64,000 bases of DNA from Mariniradius saccharolyticus AK6 (GCF_000330725.2 NZ_AMZY02000006.1:124001-188000), one strand, 5' to 3'; numbered from the stretch's first letter, positions 28,107 to 37,823 are shown. Numbers and translations are program-made. The notes: generated by a model not told the origin, from the letters alone.

Positions 28107-29223
28107 GATATTGGTGGATGCCTATTACCTGCACGTAGCCCAAACAGGGATCAAAACCTACATGGTGACGGTCTGCGAAGAGATCTTGCGGCACGAAAAT
28201 TCCGAATGCGACTACATCATTTCCCCCGATTTTCGGAAGATCAAGGAAAATTCCTTCTTCAAAGGCAAGACTTCCAAATGGAAAAACCTCCTTTTTCAAG
28301 TGCTTTACTTTTGGAGAAAGCAAGTCGTGCTTCCGCTGCTTTCTTATGTTCACCGGGCGGATGTGGTTTTTTGCCCGGATATCATGGTGCCGTTATGGGG
28401 TCGGGGAATCAAGGTCTCCGTGCTGCACGATACCTTCTTCTGGGACAGTCCCGAGCATTACCACCCCCTGTGGCGAAAATATTACCTGTACTTTTTGGAA
28501 AAAGGCCTCAGGCGTCACGGCCGAATCATCACCGTTACCGACTTTTCCAAAAACAGGATTCAGCAATTGCCGGGATTTGAAAAGATACCCGTCCGCCGCG
28601 TCTATCCGGCATCGGGAATATCGCTGAGCACAAACACCCCCGACAAAATGCAGGTTTTGGATTTCCCATACATCCTGCACGTAGGGGTATTGGAAAAAAG
28701 GAAAAACCTCAGCCTGCTGATCGAAGCATTTGCGTTGCTTGCGCGGGACCCGGCATTTGCCGATTGGAAACTTATCCTCGTCGGACAGCGCGGCCCCAGA
28801 AAGACCTTGGATGATTTTGACCGCCTGCGGGAACTGGTTTCAAGTTTAGGATTGAAAGAAAAAGTCCTGTTTCCTGGATATGTGACGGAGCAAATGCTCG
28901 CAGCCTATTTTTCTCAAGCCAGGATTTACGTCTTTCCCTCGGCCAATGAAGGATTTGGACTGCCGGTGCTGGAGGCTTTTTCCTTTGGGCTTCCGGTGAT
29001 CATTTCCAACCAAGGCGCTCTCAAAGAAGTCGCGGGCGATGCGGCCTGGGTTTTGGAATCCGACACCCCGGAGTCCTTGAAATCTGCCATTGTCCACCTG
29101 GACCGACATCCCGATCTCGTTAGCGACATGCGGCAAAAAGGCCAAAAGCGCCTGCAGGAATTCGGTACGGAGAAGTTTTTCCTATCTTTGGACCAAACTT
29201 TTAAAATGATCCTCCATGGGTAG
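28093..29223 (+). CDS. glycosyltransferase family 4
   Basis: 376 residues from ATG 28093; an earlier in-frame ATG lies deeper in the previous gene. GT-B fold: the N-terminal domain begins '[18 protein letters not shown]', with '[21 protein letters not shown]' in the acceptor half. The donor half contains '[20 protein letters not shown]', 'LILVGQRGP', and the nucleotide-sugar E-x7-E motif '[19 protein letters not shown]'. It adds a hexose-type sugar to the growing unit at the cytoplasmic face. Ends 8 bp inside the next gene. Confidence 0.92.
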   Translation: MGKPRILVDAYYLHVAQTGIKTYMVTVCEEILRHENSECDYIISPDFRKIKENSFFKGKTSKWKNLLFQVLYFWRKQVVLPLLSYVHRADVVFCPDIMVPLWGRGIKVSVLHDTFFWDSPEHYHPLWRKYYLYFLEKGLRRHGRIITVTDFSKNRIQQLPGFEKIPVRRVYPASGISLSTNTPDKMQVLDFPYILHVGVLEKRKNLSLLIEAFALLARDPAFADWKLILVGQRGPRKTLDDFDRLRELVSSLGLKEKVLFPGYVTEQMLAAYFSQARIYVFPSANEGFGLPVLEAFSFGLPVIISNQGALKEVAGDAAWVLESDTPESLKSAIVHLDRHPDLVSDMRQKGQKRLQEFGTEKFFLSLDQTFKMILHG

Positions 29224-29932
29224 TTTTCTCGGAAACACCATTTCCAAACTGACAGGCAAAGACTTTCGCAACCGATTTGGTTCGGATTGGGATGGTGTTT
29301 CGACTTTGGGAGCCTTGGCAAGAATGGCTTGGTGGATGCTGCGGGGCTTTTTCGTACGCTGGCGATTCGGAAAGACGAAGGGATTGTTTCTGATCGGAAA
29401 AGGCGTCACCATCCGTCAGGCATCGTACATCCGCGTCGGGCGCAACTTCATCGCCCAAGACCACTGCGAAATCAATGGCCTTTCCCAAAAAGGCCTGGAA
29501 TTTGGGGACAAAGTCACCATCGGCAGCTATGCCATCATCCGTCCGACCAATCTCTACGGAGGCGAGGCTGGTGTGGGATTGAAAGTCGGCGACAACAGCA
29601 GCATTGGCCCGTATTGCTACATCGGTTGCTCGGGCTATATCGAAATCGGCAACAACGTCATGATGTCGCCGCGGGTGAGCATTTACTCGGAAAACCATAA
29701 TTTTTCCAACACAGACCAACCCATGATCGAACAGGGCGTCACCCGCTCATTTGTCAAAATCGAAGATGATTGTTGGCTGGCTGCCAACAGCCTGATTTTG
29801 GCAGGCGTGACGGTGGGCAGAGGGGCCGTTGTTGCCGCGGGGAGCGTGGTGACCAAGGATGTTCCGCCCTACGCCATCGTGGCGGGCAATCCTGCCAAAG
29901 TCGTCAAATTCCGCAAAGAACCACAACCCTGA
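29216..29932 (+). CDS. hexapeptide-repeat acyltransferase
   Basis: 238 residues. An N-terminal amphipathic or membrane-associated part (about 1-60) precedes left-handed beta-helix repeats: '[20 protein letters not shown]', '[16 protein letters not shown]', '[14 protein letters not shown]', '[20 protein letters not shown]', and the end cap '[20 protein letters not shown]'. The H in 'YSENHNF' fits the catalytic His of the maltose/galactoside acetyltransferase group. Probably O- or N-acetylates a sugar of the polysaccharide. Stop is one base before the next start region. Confidence 0.9.
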   Translation: MGSFLGNTISKLTGKDFRNRFGSDWDGVSTLGALARMAWWMLRGFFVRWRFGKTKGLFLIGKGVTIRQASYIRVGRNFIAQDHCEINGLSQKGLEFGDKVTIGSYAIIRPTNLYGGEAGVGLKVGDNSSIGPYCYIGCSGYIEIGNNVMMSPRVSIYSENHNFSNTDQPMIEQGVTRSFVKIEDDCWLAANSLILAGVTVGRGAVVAAGSVVTKDVPPYAIVAGNPAKVVKFRKEPQP

Positions 29933-29933
29933 C

Positions 29934-31076
29934 ATGGCTTCGATCCTGATGTTGCATGGTTCTTCGGATTTGTATGGGGCGAGCAAAATCTTCCTCCAAT
30001 CCGCCGCCGCCCTCCAAGCCGCAGGCCATCGGGTGACGGTTGTGCTGTCCGAAGAGGGTCCTTTGGTACAAAATCTAAGACAAAAAGGCCTCGAAGTTCA
30101 TATCCATCGACTCGGCATCCTTCGCAGAAAATACTTCAACCTCCCCGGATTGGCCAATCGGGTCTTGGCGCTGCGAAAAGCCAGGACTTTTTTGGAAAAA
30201 CTGGGGAGGGAAAAGCAGGTAACCCATTTGTATTCCAACACGTCGGCCGTATTGGTCGGGGCACTCGTGGCCAAACCCATCGGCGCAAAGCATATTTGGC
30301 ACCTGCACGAAATCCTCGTCCAACCCGCTTGGTTTGCCAAACTCATGGGCAAGATTGTCGGCAGGTCCGCGGATACGGTCCTGGCGGTATCCCAAGCGGT
30401 GAAAGACCATTGGCGACCCTTTATGGATCCTTCCAAAATCCATCTTTTGTACAACGGCATTGACTACGAAGCCTATCTCGAAAAGCATCCTGATGTGCTG
30501 CGCGACCTGAAAATCCCCACAGACTGCCTCCGAATCGGCATGATTGGCCGTATCAATACCTGGAAAGGGCAAGGATACTTCTTGGAGACTGCGGCGAAAC
30601 TTTTGAAGCAAAACCCAAAGCTGCACTTTATCATCGCGGGGGATGCATTTCCCGGCATGGAAAATTTGGTGGAGGAAATGCTTCAAAAAATCAGGGATTT
30701 GGGTTTGGAAAAAAACGTAAGCTATTTGGGTTTCAGGAATGATATCGCAGCCCTGATCCAATCCTTGGATTTGTTTGTGTTGCCCTCGATTTTGCCCGAT
30801 CCTTTTCCGACCGTAATATTGGAAGCGATGGCATCGGGAAAGCCTGTCGCGGCTACAGCCCATGGCGGTGCCTGCGAAATGCTGCTGCACGGCGAAACGG
30901 GCATTTTGATCCCTTGGAACGATGCCGAAAAAGCCGCAGCGCTGATCCAATCCATGCTTCAAAACCCTGAAAGATTGCCGCTGATGGGCGAAAAAGGAAG
31001 GGAGCGGGTGTTGGAAAAATTCTCCACCGAAGCCTTCGAAAGAAAGTTTGTCAAGTTTTTTGAAGATGAGCGATAA
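29934..31076 (+). CDS. glycosyltransferase family 4
   Basis: 380 residues from ATG 29934, one base after the preceding stop. GT-B fold: 'SILMLHGSSDLYGASKIFLQ' at the N-terminus, 'HIWHLHEILVQP' in the acceptor domain, donor-binding 'IGMIGRINTWKGQGYFLETA' and 'FVLPSILPDPFPTVILEAMA', then 'GKPVAATAHGGACEML'. Family 4 retaining transferase acting on a lipid-linked unit. Its stop overlaps the next gene's start by 11 bp. Confidence 0.92.
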   Translation: MASILMLHGSSDLYGASKIFLQSAAALQAAGHRVTVVLSEEGPLVQNLRQKGLEVHIHRLGILRRKYFNLPGLANRVLALRKARTFLEKLGREKQVTHLYSNTSAVLVGALVAKPIGAKHIWHLHEILVQPAWFAKLMGKIVGRSADTVLAVSQAVKDHWRPFMDPSKIHLLYNGIDYEAYLEKHPDVLRDLKIPTDCLRIGMIGRINTWKGQGYFLETAAKLLKQNPKLHFIIAGDAFPGMENLVEEMLQKIRDLGLEKNVSYLGFRNDIAALIQSLDLFVLPSILPDPFPTVILEAMASGKPVAATAHGGACEMLLHGETGILIPWNDAEKAAALIQSMLQNPERLPLMGEKGRERVLEKFSTEAFERKFVKFFEDER

Positions 31077-32202
31077 AGGAAAAAAGCTGAAAGTCTGCAT
31101 CCTCGGGAGCAAGGGCTACCCCTACGTCTATGGTGGCTACGAGACCTTGGTCAAAGAGCTCTCCGAACGCCTTGTCAAAAAGGATGTTGAGGTCAGGGTC
31201 TATTGCCACCGTTCGCTTTTCAAGGACAAACCGAAGGAAGTCAATGGTGTCCGCTTGATTTACACCCCTGCGATCGAGACCAAAAGTCTCACCCAACTCA
31301 GCCATTCCTTCATTTCGATGGTCCATGCCTGCCTCTCGGATGTGGACGTGATTTTTGTGGTCAACAGTGGGAATGGGCCATTTGGCATCATTTCCCGACT
31401 TTTCCGTAAACCCACCGCCATCAACGTCGATGGATTGGAATGGCTGCGACCCAAATGGAAAGGACTCGGTGCGAAGTATTTCCTTTGGGCTTCCCGGATG
31501 GCTACCAAGTGGTACGACCAAATCATCAACGACTCGGACGCAATGCGGGACATCTACCTCGAAATGTTCCAAACCCCATCCAAGGTGATCGCTTATGGCG
31601 CCAATATCTCCCTGAGCGCCGATCCCGAAAAAATCCGCAAATGGGGACTCGAGCGGGAAAGCTACTTTCTGATTGTGGGCCGACTTGTGCCTGACAACAA
31701 CGCCGACCTGATCATCGAAGGGTTTTTGGCTTCAAAATCCAAGCGCAAGCTGGTCGTAGTAGGGGACGTACCATTTCAGGATGCGTATGCCAGCCGGCTA
31801 AAAAATATGAAAGACGAGCGGCTGCTTTTTACGGGCTATGTCACAGATCCTGAGGAGCTCAAGTCGCTGTATCACCACTGCTACGCCTATTTCCATGGAC
31901 ATGAATACGGTGGTACCAACCCGGCCATGTTGAAAGCACTGGGCTATGGCTGCGCGATTTTGGCTTTGGATACCCGCTTCAACCAAGAGATGTTGCAAAA
32001 CGGCAAGCACGGCTGGTACTTCGCCAAGACCGCGGCATCTGTGGCCGACACCATCCATCGGGCGGAAGCTTCCCCGGATGCCCTATCCCAATTCCGCAGC
32101 ACCGCCCGTGAAGGCTTGACAACCCGCTACCAATGGGATACCGTTGCGGAGCAGTATTTGGATGTTTTTAGGGAGTTGGGGAAAAGAATCAAAAAAGTGT
32201 AA
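31066..32202 (+). CDS. DUF1972-containing glycosyltransferase (rhamnosyltransferase-like)
   Basis: 378 residues from ATG 31066, inside the previous gene's last codons. The N-terminal domain is DUF1972-like ('CILGSKGYPYVYGGYETLV', 'PTAINVDGLEWLRPKWKG'), and the C-terminal domain is a GT-B donor domain ('YFLIVGRLVPDNNADLIIEGF', 'HEYGGTNPAMLKALGYGCAILA'). Relatives transfer rhamnose or similar sugars in capsule and S-layer glycan synthesis. Last gene of the polysaccharide operon. No flippase or initiating transferase is present in this window. Confidence 0.9.
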   Translation: MSDKGKKLKVCILGSKGYPYVYGGYETLVKELSERLVKKDVEVRVYCHRSLFKDKPKEVNGVRLIYTPAIETKSLTQLSHSFISMVHACLSDVDVIFVVNSGNGPFGIISRLFRKPTAINVDGLEWLRPKWKGLGAKYFLWASRMATKWYDQIINDSDAMRDIYLEMFQTPSKVIAYGANISLSADPEKIRKWGLERESYFLIVGRLVPDNNADLIIEGFLASKSKRKLVVVGDVPFQDAYASRLKNMKDERLLFTGYVTDPEELKSLYHHCYAYFHGHEYGGTNPAMLKALGYGCAILALDTRFNQEMLQNGKHGWYFAKTAASVADTIHRAEASPDALSQFRSTAREGLTTRYQWDTVAEQYLDVFRELGKRIKKV

Positions 32203-32424
32203 TCTGAAAAATAACAGGGTGTAATGATTTCTTTTTCACGTCTTCTTCCTAGAACACTCAGTAAATTTTGATAATTTGAATCACATATGTATCGGAGAGA
32301 ATCAAGTTCACTGTGGTCTGATAGTCTTTATTTTTGGCATATGTAACCTTTGGAAAAACATTTCTAAGAACATTAGACACTCTCGCGCCAATACACCTAG
32401 GAACCATCACAAATACCATTCGAT

Positions 32425-32952
32425 ATGAAAAACTTATCAATTTCCCTCCTCTTTCTCTTCATTTCATCTTTTGCCAATGGTCAGTCGATCAAGAAACTGG
32501 ATAAAATAACCAAAGATGCAAATGAAGCCAAAGCCGCATTTCTTGAAACCGATCCTCATCTCCAAACCCTATTCGAGAGTTCACACGGTTATGTAATCTT
32601 CCCGAATATCGGAAAAGGTGGACTTGGAGTAGGAGGAGCCACAGGCAACGGAGTTGTATGGGAGAAAGGCCAACTAGTAGGTTATGCGAAAATGACCCAG
32701 TTAACACTTGGCTTCCAGGCAGGTGGCCAAGGGTACAGCGAGGTGATATTTTTCCAGAACAAGGAAGCTTTTGACAGATTTACGAGCAATAAGATCGAGT
32801 TTGGAGCGGAAGTCTCGGCGGTTGCGATTAAGCCGCAAGCATCGGTGGGTGCGAAGTACTTGAACGGCGTATTGGTATTTACGCAGAGCAAGGGGGGGCT
32901 GATGTATGAGGCTTCCCTGGGCGGTCAAAAGTTCAGCTATACAGCAAAGTAG
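32425..32952 (+). CDS. SYLF-domain (Ysc84-type) lipid-binding protein, secreted
   Basis: 175 residues. The signal peptide ends 'FANGQS'. The mature protein is a SYLF/Ysc84 actin-lipid-binding domain with 'YVIFPNIGKGGLGVGGATGNGVVW', 'TLGFQAGGQGYSEVIFF' and 'KGGLMYEASLGGQKF' as key segments (shown split). Bacterial members are envelope proteins of unclear role, sometimes linked to lipid binding. Standalone, with its own upstream region containing a TATTTTTG word (32329-32336) that fits the Bacteroidota -7 element, although no clear -33 partner is seen. Confidence 0.88.
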   Translation: MKNLSISLLFLFISSFANGQSIKKLDKITKDANEAKAAFLETDPHLQTLFESSHGYVIFPNIGKGGLGVGGATGNGVVWEKGQLVGYAKMTQLTLGFQAGGQGYSEVIFFQNKEAFDRFTSNKIEFGAEVSAVAIKPQASVGAKYLNGVLVFTQSKGGLMYEASLGGQKFSYTAK

Positions 32953-33192
32953 ACGCGAATTTATCAGGATCTTAATTTGGGATCTTCGGAAATGAAAAAT
33001 TTCGTTAGGCATACGGCTTTTTAAAGAGCCGCAGCCTAGTGACAAAGTCTATCCAGTAGTGGAATAGCAGTTTGCGTTTTTTGCATGGAAGGGACTAGGG
33101 AATCCGGACGGCTAATTTTTGGGTCAAAAGCAGGAGCATTTTGTTTTCAAATTGAAAACTTTTTGCTAAATTTATGCGTTACTAAATACAAC

Positions 33193-33498
33193 TTGAAAAA
33201 CATCATTGCGGTCAGAAACCTAGTCTTGTTTTACCTCAAGCATCCTGATGCCAAGGCAAGCATTGAAACATGGCTAGCCATCACCAAAAACGCTTCTTGG
33301 CAAAAACCATCGGATGTTGTGGCTTCATTCCCCGATGCGGATCCGGTGAAAAATAATCGGGTAGTGTTCAACATCACAAGAAACAAGTATCGGCTAGTCG
33401 CCCAGATCAGTTATGAGAGACAATGGGTCTTCATCAAGTTTATTGGGACACATGCCGCCTACGACAAGATTGATGCGAGTACAATTGAACAGTTTTAA
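33193..33498 (+). CDS. higB: HigB-type mRNA interferase toxin
   Basis: 101 residues from a TTG at 33193. The longer frame back to 33085 has no family resemblance before this point, and the start fits the HigB pattern 'M+NIIAV..LV.F..KHPDA'. Diagnostic segments: 'WLAITKNASWQKPSDVVASF', 'NNRVVFNITRNKYRLVAQISY', and the end 'FIGTHAAYDKIDA'. It belongs to the PF09907 ribosome-dependent RNase toxins. The antitoxin higA follows 10 bp downstream, the reversed gene order typical of higBA. Confidence 0.88.
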   Translation: MKNIIAVRNLVLFYLKHPDAKASIETWLAITKNASWQKPSDVVASFPDADPVKNNRVVFNITRNKYRLVAQISYERQWVFIKFIGTHAAYDKIDASTIEQF

Positions 33499-33508
33499 TT
33501 CGAAGCCT

Positions 33509-33895
33509 ATGAAATGGGATAAAATCATCACAACGGAATCGGAGTACAATTTGGCATTGGCGAGGCTGACAGAAATTTTTGATGCCCATCCAGGCAGTGC
33601 GGAGGGAATGGAGGCCGAATTGCTCGTCACGCTCATCGAAAAATATGAAAAGCAACACTATCCAATTGCACTGCCGCATCCCATCATAGCGATACAAGAA
33701 ACAATGGAAAAAAGGGGGTTGAAAGATAAAGACCTTATCCCCGCTATCGGCAGCAAAACGACCGTTAGCCTCATCCTGAATAAGAAAAGGGCTCTGACCA
33801 TCGACATGATCCGAAATCTATCCGAATTGCTGGGACTGCCTGTGGAGGTATTGATCCAACCCTATGAACTGGATCGGGAACGGGTATTGCAATAG
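33509..33895 (+). CDS. higA: HigA-type antitoxin with HTH domain
   Basis: 128 residues from ATG 33509. The N-terminal part 'ITTESEYNLALARLTEIFDA' and the C-terminal Xre-like HTH ('AIQETMEKRGLKDKDLIPAIG', 'VSLILNKKRALTIDMIRNL') match the COG5499 antitoxins. It would neutralise HigB and repress the operon. Its final 31 codons are duplicated 829 bp downstream (34632-34724). Confidence 0.9.
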   Translation: MKWDKIITTESEYNLALARLTEIFDAHPGSAEGMEAELLVTLIEKYEKQHYPIALPHPIIAIQETMEKRGLKDKDLIPAIGSKTTVSLILNKKRALTIDMIRNLSELLGLPVEVLIQPYELDRERVLQ

Positions 33896-34206
33896 AAATC
33901 AGATAGACCTATTTCAAAATTGACCTCAGTTTGAAATCAAACATGTTCGATTTTGCCGGACAATCATCTCTTGTTTTTCCAAATCTTCGGATTTCTGGTG
34001 GTCTGGATCACTCGTCTCATTGCTGACAATTTTTTCAACCACAAAAGAGACAAAAGGATGTTGGTGATTCAGGTCTTTTGTTATCTCTTGTACCTTTTGT
34101 GGTTCCTATTATTCTGTCCGTTTCGCCGAAAGTAAAGAATCTGCGCCACTTGCTCTTCAAAGTTTGGGTCATTTTGCCAATAAGTATAAGTTCAAAGTTG
34201 GCTTGG
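33896..34206. other. gene-free remnant region between higA and truncated toxin
   Basis: No convincing gene in this 311-bp stretch. A 60-codon plus-strand frame (33953-34135) is hydrophobic by composition only. On the minus strand a reading frame around 33927-34110 looks protein-like for about 50 codons but is interrupted and has no clear start. It is best read as decayed DNA following the truncated relE/parE remnant. Confidence 0.5.
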
Positions 34207-34317
34207 CTAAATCCACAAAAAAATGTTTTCCCGCTTGCAAACATTGGGATACACAGATTCTATAACTTCAGAGATGTCAATTTTCGCTTCCTGAAGAACT
34301 TTCAACCTATAGTTCAT
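34207..34317 (-). pseudogene. truncated RelE/ParE-type toxin remnant
   Basis: 36 codons from ATG 34317, in an ATGA overlap with the antitoxin stop (TGA at 34316-34314). The start 'MNYRLKVLQEAKIDISEVIE' matches the N-terminus of RelE/ParE toxins of about 95-100 residues. After residue 20 the expected 'WYESK' continuation is lost and the frame ends at TAG 34209-34207. Missing the whole catalytic C-terminus, it should be inactive. Confidence 0.8.
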
Positions 34318-34535
34318 AAATTCTTCTCCAGCTCCTTCACAACATCATTCCAATCCAAGGCTTTTGTTGGATCCGCATGATAAGAAGCGATTCTGTCGTC
34401 CAACAGCGCCTTATGGGCCTCAGATAAATGGCTTTGATGTTGGTCTTTGAGAGCGAGTAACTGCTTGAGCGTACTATAATCCTGAAGCTCTGTAAGCCAA
34501 TGGATAAGGTCGATCTTTGCTGCGTGAATGTCCAT
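34314..34535 (-). CDS. addiction-module antitoxin (PF09720-like), orphaned
   Basis: 73 residues. N-terminal 'MDIHAAKIDLIHWLTELQD' and C-terminal 'DRIASYHADPTKALDWNDVV' fit the small addiction-module antitoxins that pair with RelE/ParE toxins. Its partner is broken, so it is probably an orphan antitoxin that could still buffer related toxins. Confidence 0.75.
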   Translation of the reverse strand: MDIHAAKIDLIHWLTELQDYSTLKQLLALKDQHQSHLSEAHKALLDDRIASYHADPTKALDWNDVVKELEKNL

Positions 34536-34631
34536 GGAATTTTGAAATGAATGATTAAAGCTAGGGATCTAACGCCAACAAGACAAGGGATAGCATCGTG
34601 AGACTTGGACAGGCAAACAATCCCACCGATA

Positions 34632-34724
34632 GACATGATCCGAAATCTATCCGAATTGCTGGGACTGCCTGTGGACGTATTGATCCAACCCTATGGACTG
34701 GACCGGGAAAGGGTAGTCCGATAG
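34632..34724 (+). pseudogene. duplicated 3' fragment of higA
   Basis: 93 bp aligned without gaps to the end of higA (33803-33895) including the stop codon, 7 differences by eye (86/93 identical). It has no start, HTH or toxin. It marks a former second higBA copy or a partial duplication. Confidence 0.88.
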
Positions 34725-34810
34725 TTTTGCGCCAAGCAAGCTTCGCAGAAATCCTGATCAAAACACCCCCATTTTTTGCTACATTTCCGCATTTCAAATA
34801 GGCTACAATC

Positions 34811-36268
34811 ATGAATGGAAGGAGACTTTTTGTTAAAAGAACAGCCCTAGCAGCGGCAGCGCTAGGTTCATGGGGATTTGTAAAAGCGCAGCCGCCAGTC
34901 AAAGAGTCTGCTTGGATTTCCGTGTCCGGACGTGTCAGAAGCGGAGGGAAAGGGCTTGCGGGTGTCCGCGTTTCGGACGGCAAGTCGGTGTTTGTCACGG
35001 ATAGCAAGGGTAATTTCGAATTCCAAACAGATCGTGATTTTGTTTTCCTCTCCTATCCTGCGGGTTATGCTTTCAACTTGCTGGAAAACGGCTCTGTGGA
35101 TTTTTTCAGAAAACTGGACAAAAACCGAGAAAACCAATCGCTCGACTTTGACTTGCGGCCATTGGGACAGTCAGACGACCGGCACCATTTCATCGTCCTA
35201 GCCGATCCACAAGTGCAAACCGATGAGGAGGCGGATCTTTTCCGGACTGAATCTTGTGCCGACATGATCCAAACCAAATCAGAAATCGCTGACCCAAATC
35301 TCTTTGGTGTAGGTTGCGGGGATTTGGTTTTTGATCGATTCGACTTGTTTGATTTCTACAACCGCGCGCTGAAATCCACCGGGATTCCTTTTTTCCAAGT
35401 CTTGGGAAACCACGACATCGACCTACAGGCCCGCTCCAACGAATCGGCGCAAGCTCCTTATTTGGCGCAATACGGTCCTCCGTACTATTCCTTCAACCGC
35501 GGCAAGACGCATTATGTCGTGCTTTGCGACGTCTATTTCTTGGGCAATCGGCAATATTACGGGTATCTATCCGAGACACAACTGAGTTGGTTGGAGCAGG
35601 ATTTGGAAGGACTGGAAAAAGGCTCTGAAGTCGTTGTTTTTCTGCATATCCCCTCCTTCTCTGATATTGTTCGGCTCAATCCCGGTCGGGATGCCAACAA
35701 AGAATCGGTCGTAAACCGGGCTGCCTTGTATGAAATCCTCAAACCCTACAAAGCGCATCTGATCTCCGGTCACGTGCATTGGAACGAAAATCGGGTGGAA
35801 GGAAACATTTTTGAACACAATACCGCCGCCATCTCGGGCGCCTGGTGGTCGGGAATCTGCTATGACGGCACACCAAAAGGCTACGGGGTCTACCAATCCA
35901 ATTCGGGAGAAATGTCTTGGCATTACAAGAGTGTAGGCAAAACCAAGGATTTTCAGTTGAGGGTTTATCCTCCGGGAAAAAGCGACAAATATCCCGACCA
36001 TTATTTGGTCAACGTTTGGAATTGGGATCCAGCTTGGGAAATCCAATGGACCGAAAACGATCGGGTCGCAGGTTCGCCGACCCGCGTGGAAACCGTCGAC
36101 CCAATGGCAGCGGATATCTATGCCCCCGACAAACCCAAAAAACAACCTTGGATCAGCCCCCAGGTCAATGGACACATGTTTGCCTTCAAGAAAATCGATC
36201 CTAGGGCCAAAATTAAAATTCGCGTAAAGGACAGGTTCGGGAATGTTTATGAGGAAGTTATTTCCTAA
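34811..36268 (+). CDS. Tat-exported calcineurin-like metallophosphoesterase
   Basis: 485 residues. The N-terminus 'GRRLFVKRTALAAAALGSW' is a twin-arginine signal, cleaved near 'VKAQ'. An N-terminal beta domain of the MetallophosN type ('GRVRSGGKGLAGVRVSDG', about 35-115) precedes the phosphoesterase core: 'VLADPQVQ', 'GCGDLVFDRFD', 'VLGNHDIDL', 'FLHIPSF' and 'ISGHVHWNE', the five metal-ligand motifs. A C-terminal MetallophosC-like beta domain follows. Two-metal hydrolase of the cell envelope or periplasm, substrate unknown. It lies 24 bp before the pyruvate-kinase-like gene. Confidence 0.93.
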   Translation: MNGRRLFVKRTALAAAALGSWGFVKAQPPVKESAWISVSGRVRSGGKGLAGVRVSDGKSVFVTDSKGNFEFQTDRDFVFLSYPAGYAFNLLENGSVDFFRKLDKNRENQSLDFDLRPLGQSDDRHHFIVLADPQVQTDEEADLFRTESCADMIQTKSEIADPNLFGVGCGDLVFDRFDLFDFYNRALKSTGIPFFQVLGNHDIDLQARSNESAQAPYLAQYGPPYYSFNRGKTHYVVLCDVYFLGNRQYYGYLSETQLSWLEQDLEGLEKGSEVVVFLHIPSFSDIVRLNPGRDANKESVVNRAALYEILKPYKAHLISGHVHWNENRVEGNIFEHNTAAISGAWWSGICYDGTPKGYGVYQSNSGEMSWHYKSVGKTKDFQLRVYPPGKSDKYPDHYLVNVWNWDPAWEIQWTENDRVAGSPTRVETVDPMAADIYAPDKPKKQPWISPQVNGHMFAFKKIDPRAKIKIRVKDRFGNVYEEVIS

Positions 36269-36292
36269 CTTTTCATTCAAATTCGAACTTTC

Positions 36293-37792
36293 ATGAGCGA
36301 TGGAATAAACCCGAAAATCCAGGAAATCAGGGATTCTTTGGAGGGTTTGGAAAAAAAGATGGACCGAGAGGTAAAGAATAACAGCACGCTGCTGAATTCC
36401 CTCCACCCATCGCAATATCAGGCCGGGAAAAACCTCTTGGAGTATTTGACGACTCGGGCGGAGGATCTGAGAAACCTTCAGGATGAGCTTCATATCCATG
36501 GGCTCTCCTCATTGGCGAGTTCCGAGGGACATATCCGGAGACAAATCCAAGCGATTCAAGAACGCCTTGGTAAAAAATACGTCGAATCGCAACTCGACAC
36601 CTGCACCTACAGATTTTGCAAATCGTCCATCAAGGAAAAAAGCAAGAAGCTATTTGGTCCGAAACCAGAGGAGCGGATCCCGTCCCTGATGGTGACATTC
36701 GATTCGGGTTTTGCCGATAATTATGCCTTGATAAAAAGCCTGCTCCAAAATGGCATGAACGTGGCCCGTATCAATTGCGCCCACGACGACGAAGCTACTT
36801 GGTCCCGCATGATCAACAAGCTCAAAAAAGCCTGCCGCAATACTGGGTTGGAATGCAAGGTCTACATGGATCTTGCAGGACCAAAAATCCGAACAAAACT
36901 CCTCGCCAAAGGAAAAACCAAGGGCAGGGTTAAAGTGGAAGAGGGACAGCTGGTTTGGCTCGCCGAAAACGACAAAGATTTTAAAAAAGAGGATGTAGTC
37001 ATCAGCCCAAATGTGGAAGGAATTATTCCATCTTTGAAAAAAGGCGATCGGGTATATTTGGACGACGGGGTGATCAGGGCTTTGGTGGAAAAAATCAAAT
37101 CCGACCGTGTCGGTATCCGGATCACGCGGATCTCGACGGAAAAGAAACAAATCAAAAACGGCAAAGGCATCAACTTCCCTGACACTCCCTTGCAGATTGC
37201 TTCCTTGACGGCCTTTGATCGTGCCTCACTTCCCTACATCTGCGAGCATGCCGACTTGGTGGGGTATTCATTTGTGAAAACGGCCCAAGACATCCGGGAC
37301 TTGAGAGAGGCCATGAAAGGTATTACCGAGAATCCACCTTCCATGATCATCAAAATTGAAACGCCCGAAGCAGTCAGAAACCTCCCATTTCTTTTGATGG
37401 AGGGAATGATCGATCCCTATTTCGGTGTCATGATTGCCCGGGGAGACCTTGCCGTGGAGATAGGATTCGAGAGAATGGGTGAAATCCAGGAGGAAATCCT
37501 GTGGATTTGCGAAGCCGGACACGTTCCCGTCGTTTGGGCGACACAGGTATTGGAAAGTCTCAACAAATCGGGCATGGCTACCCGTTCAGAAATCACCGAC
37601 GCCGCCAACGCAGCCCAAGCCGACTGCGTCATGATCAACAAGGGCGACCATACGGTCGAAGTGATGGAAACGCTCAAGGATATCCTCCTCCGGACTGCCA
37701 GCCACAGGATCAAAAAACGCTATACATTCCGTCCACTTCAGATAGCCCAAAGGTTTTTTGAGTCGAAGGAAAAAGAAAAAGGCCAAGCGTAG
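36293..37792 (+). CDS. atypical pyruvate-kinase-like protein
   Basis: 499 residues. Residues about 131-475 match the pyruvate kinase TIM barrel with its B domain: 'GMNVARINCAHDD', 'YMDLAGPKIRTKL', 'SMIIKIETPEAV' with the catalytic Lys354, 'MIARGDLAVEIGFERM' and 'RSEITDAANA'. Two departures from pyruvate kinase stand out. The 'SGETAKG'-type loop is replaced by 'NKGDHTVEV' (about 449-457), and the C-terminal allosteric domain is missing. An N-terminal helical domain of about 130 residues is extra. Activity as pyruvate kinase is uncertain. Convergent with two PPK2 genes across a shared terminator. Confidence 0.85.
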   Translation: MSDGINPKIQEIRDSLEGLEKKMDREVKNNSTLLNSLHPSQYQAGKNLLEYLTTRAEDLRNLQDELHIHGLSSLASSEGHIRRQIQAIQERLGKKYVESQLDTCTYRFCKSSIKEKSKKLFGPKPEERIPSLMVTFDSGFADNYALIKSLLQNGMNVARINCAHDDEATWSRMINKLKKACRNTGLECKVYMDLAGPKIRTKLLAKGKTKGRVKVEEGQLVWLAENDKDFKKEDVVISPNVEGIIPSLKKGDRVYLDDGVIRALVEKIKSDRVGIRITRISTEKKQIKNGKGINFPDTPLQIASLTAFDRASLPYICEHADLVGYSFVKTAQDIRDLREAMKGITENPPSMIIKIETPEAVRNLPFLLMEGMIDPYFGVMIARGDLAVEIGFERMGEIQEEILWICEAGHVPVVWATQVLESLNKSGMATRSEITDAANAAQADCVMINKGDHTVEVMETLKDILLRTASHRIKKRYTFRPLQIAQRFFESKEKEKGQA

Positions 37793-37803
37793 CTCGGCCT
37801 TTT
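37777..37803. terminator. bidirectional terminator overlapping the pyruvate-kinase-like stop
   Basis: AAAAGGCC (37777-37784) pairs with GGCCTTTT (37796-37803) across an 11-nt loop. On the minus strand it is followed by a T-rich run, so it can stop PPK2 transcripts; on the plus strand its arms flank the pyruvate-kinase-like stop codon. Confidence 0.75.
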
Positions 37804-37823
37804 GATTTGTTTTCATTGGTTGA

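Noticed and set aside
26709-32202. Polysaccharide cluster as a new system
   Set aside because: Gene content (polymerase, GT4s, acetyltransferase) is ordinary for Bacteroidota surface glycan loci.
32258-32440. Short minus-strand frame between the polysaccharide operon and the SYLF gene
   Set aside because: It covers the SYLF promoter region and start, with no protein-like pattern.
33953-34135. 60-codon hydrophobic frame between TA genes
   Set aside because: No start context or family pattern; lies in decayed DNA opposite the remnant toxin region.
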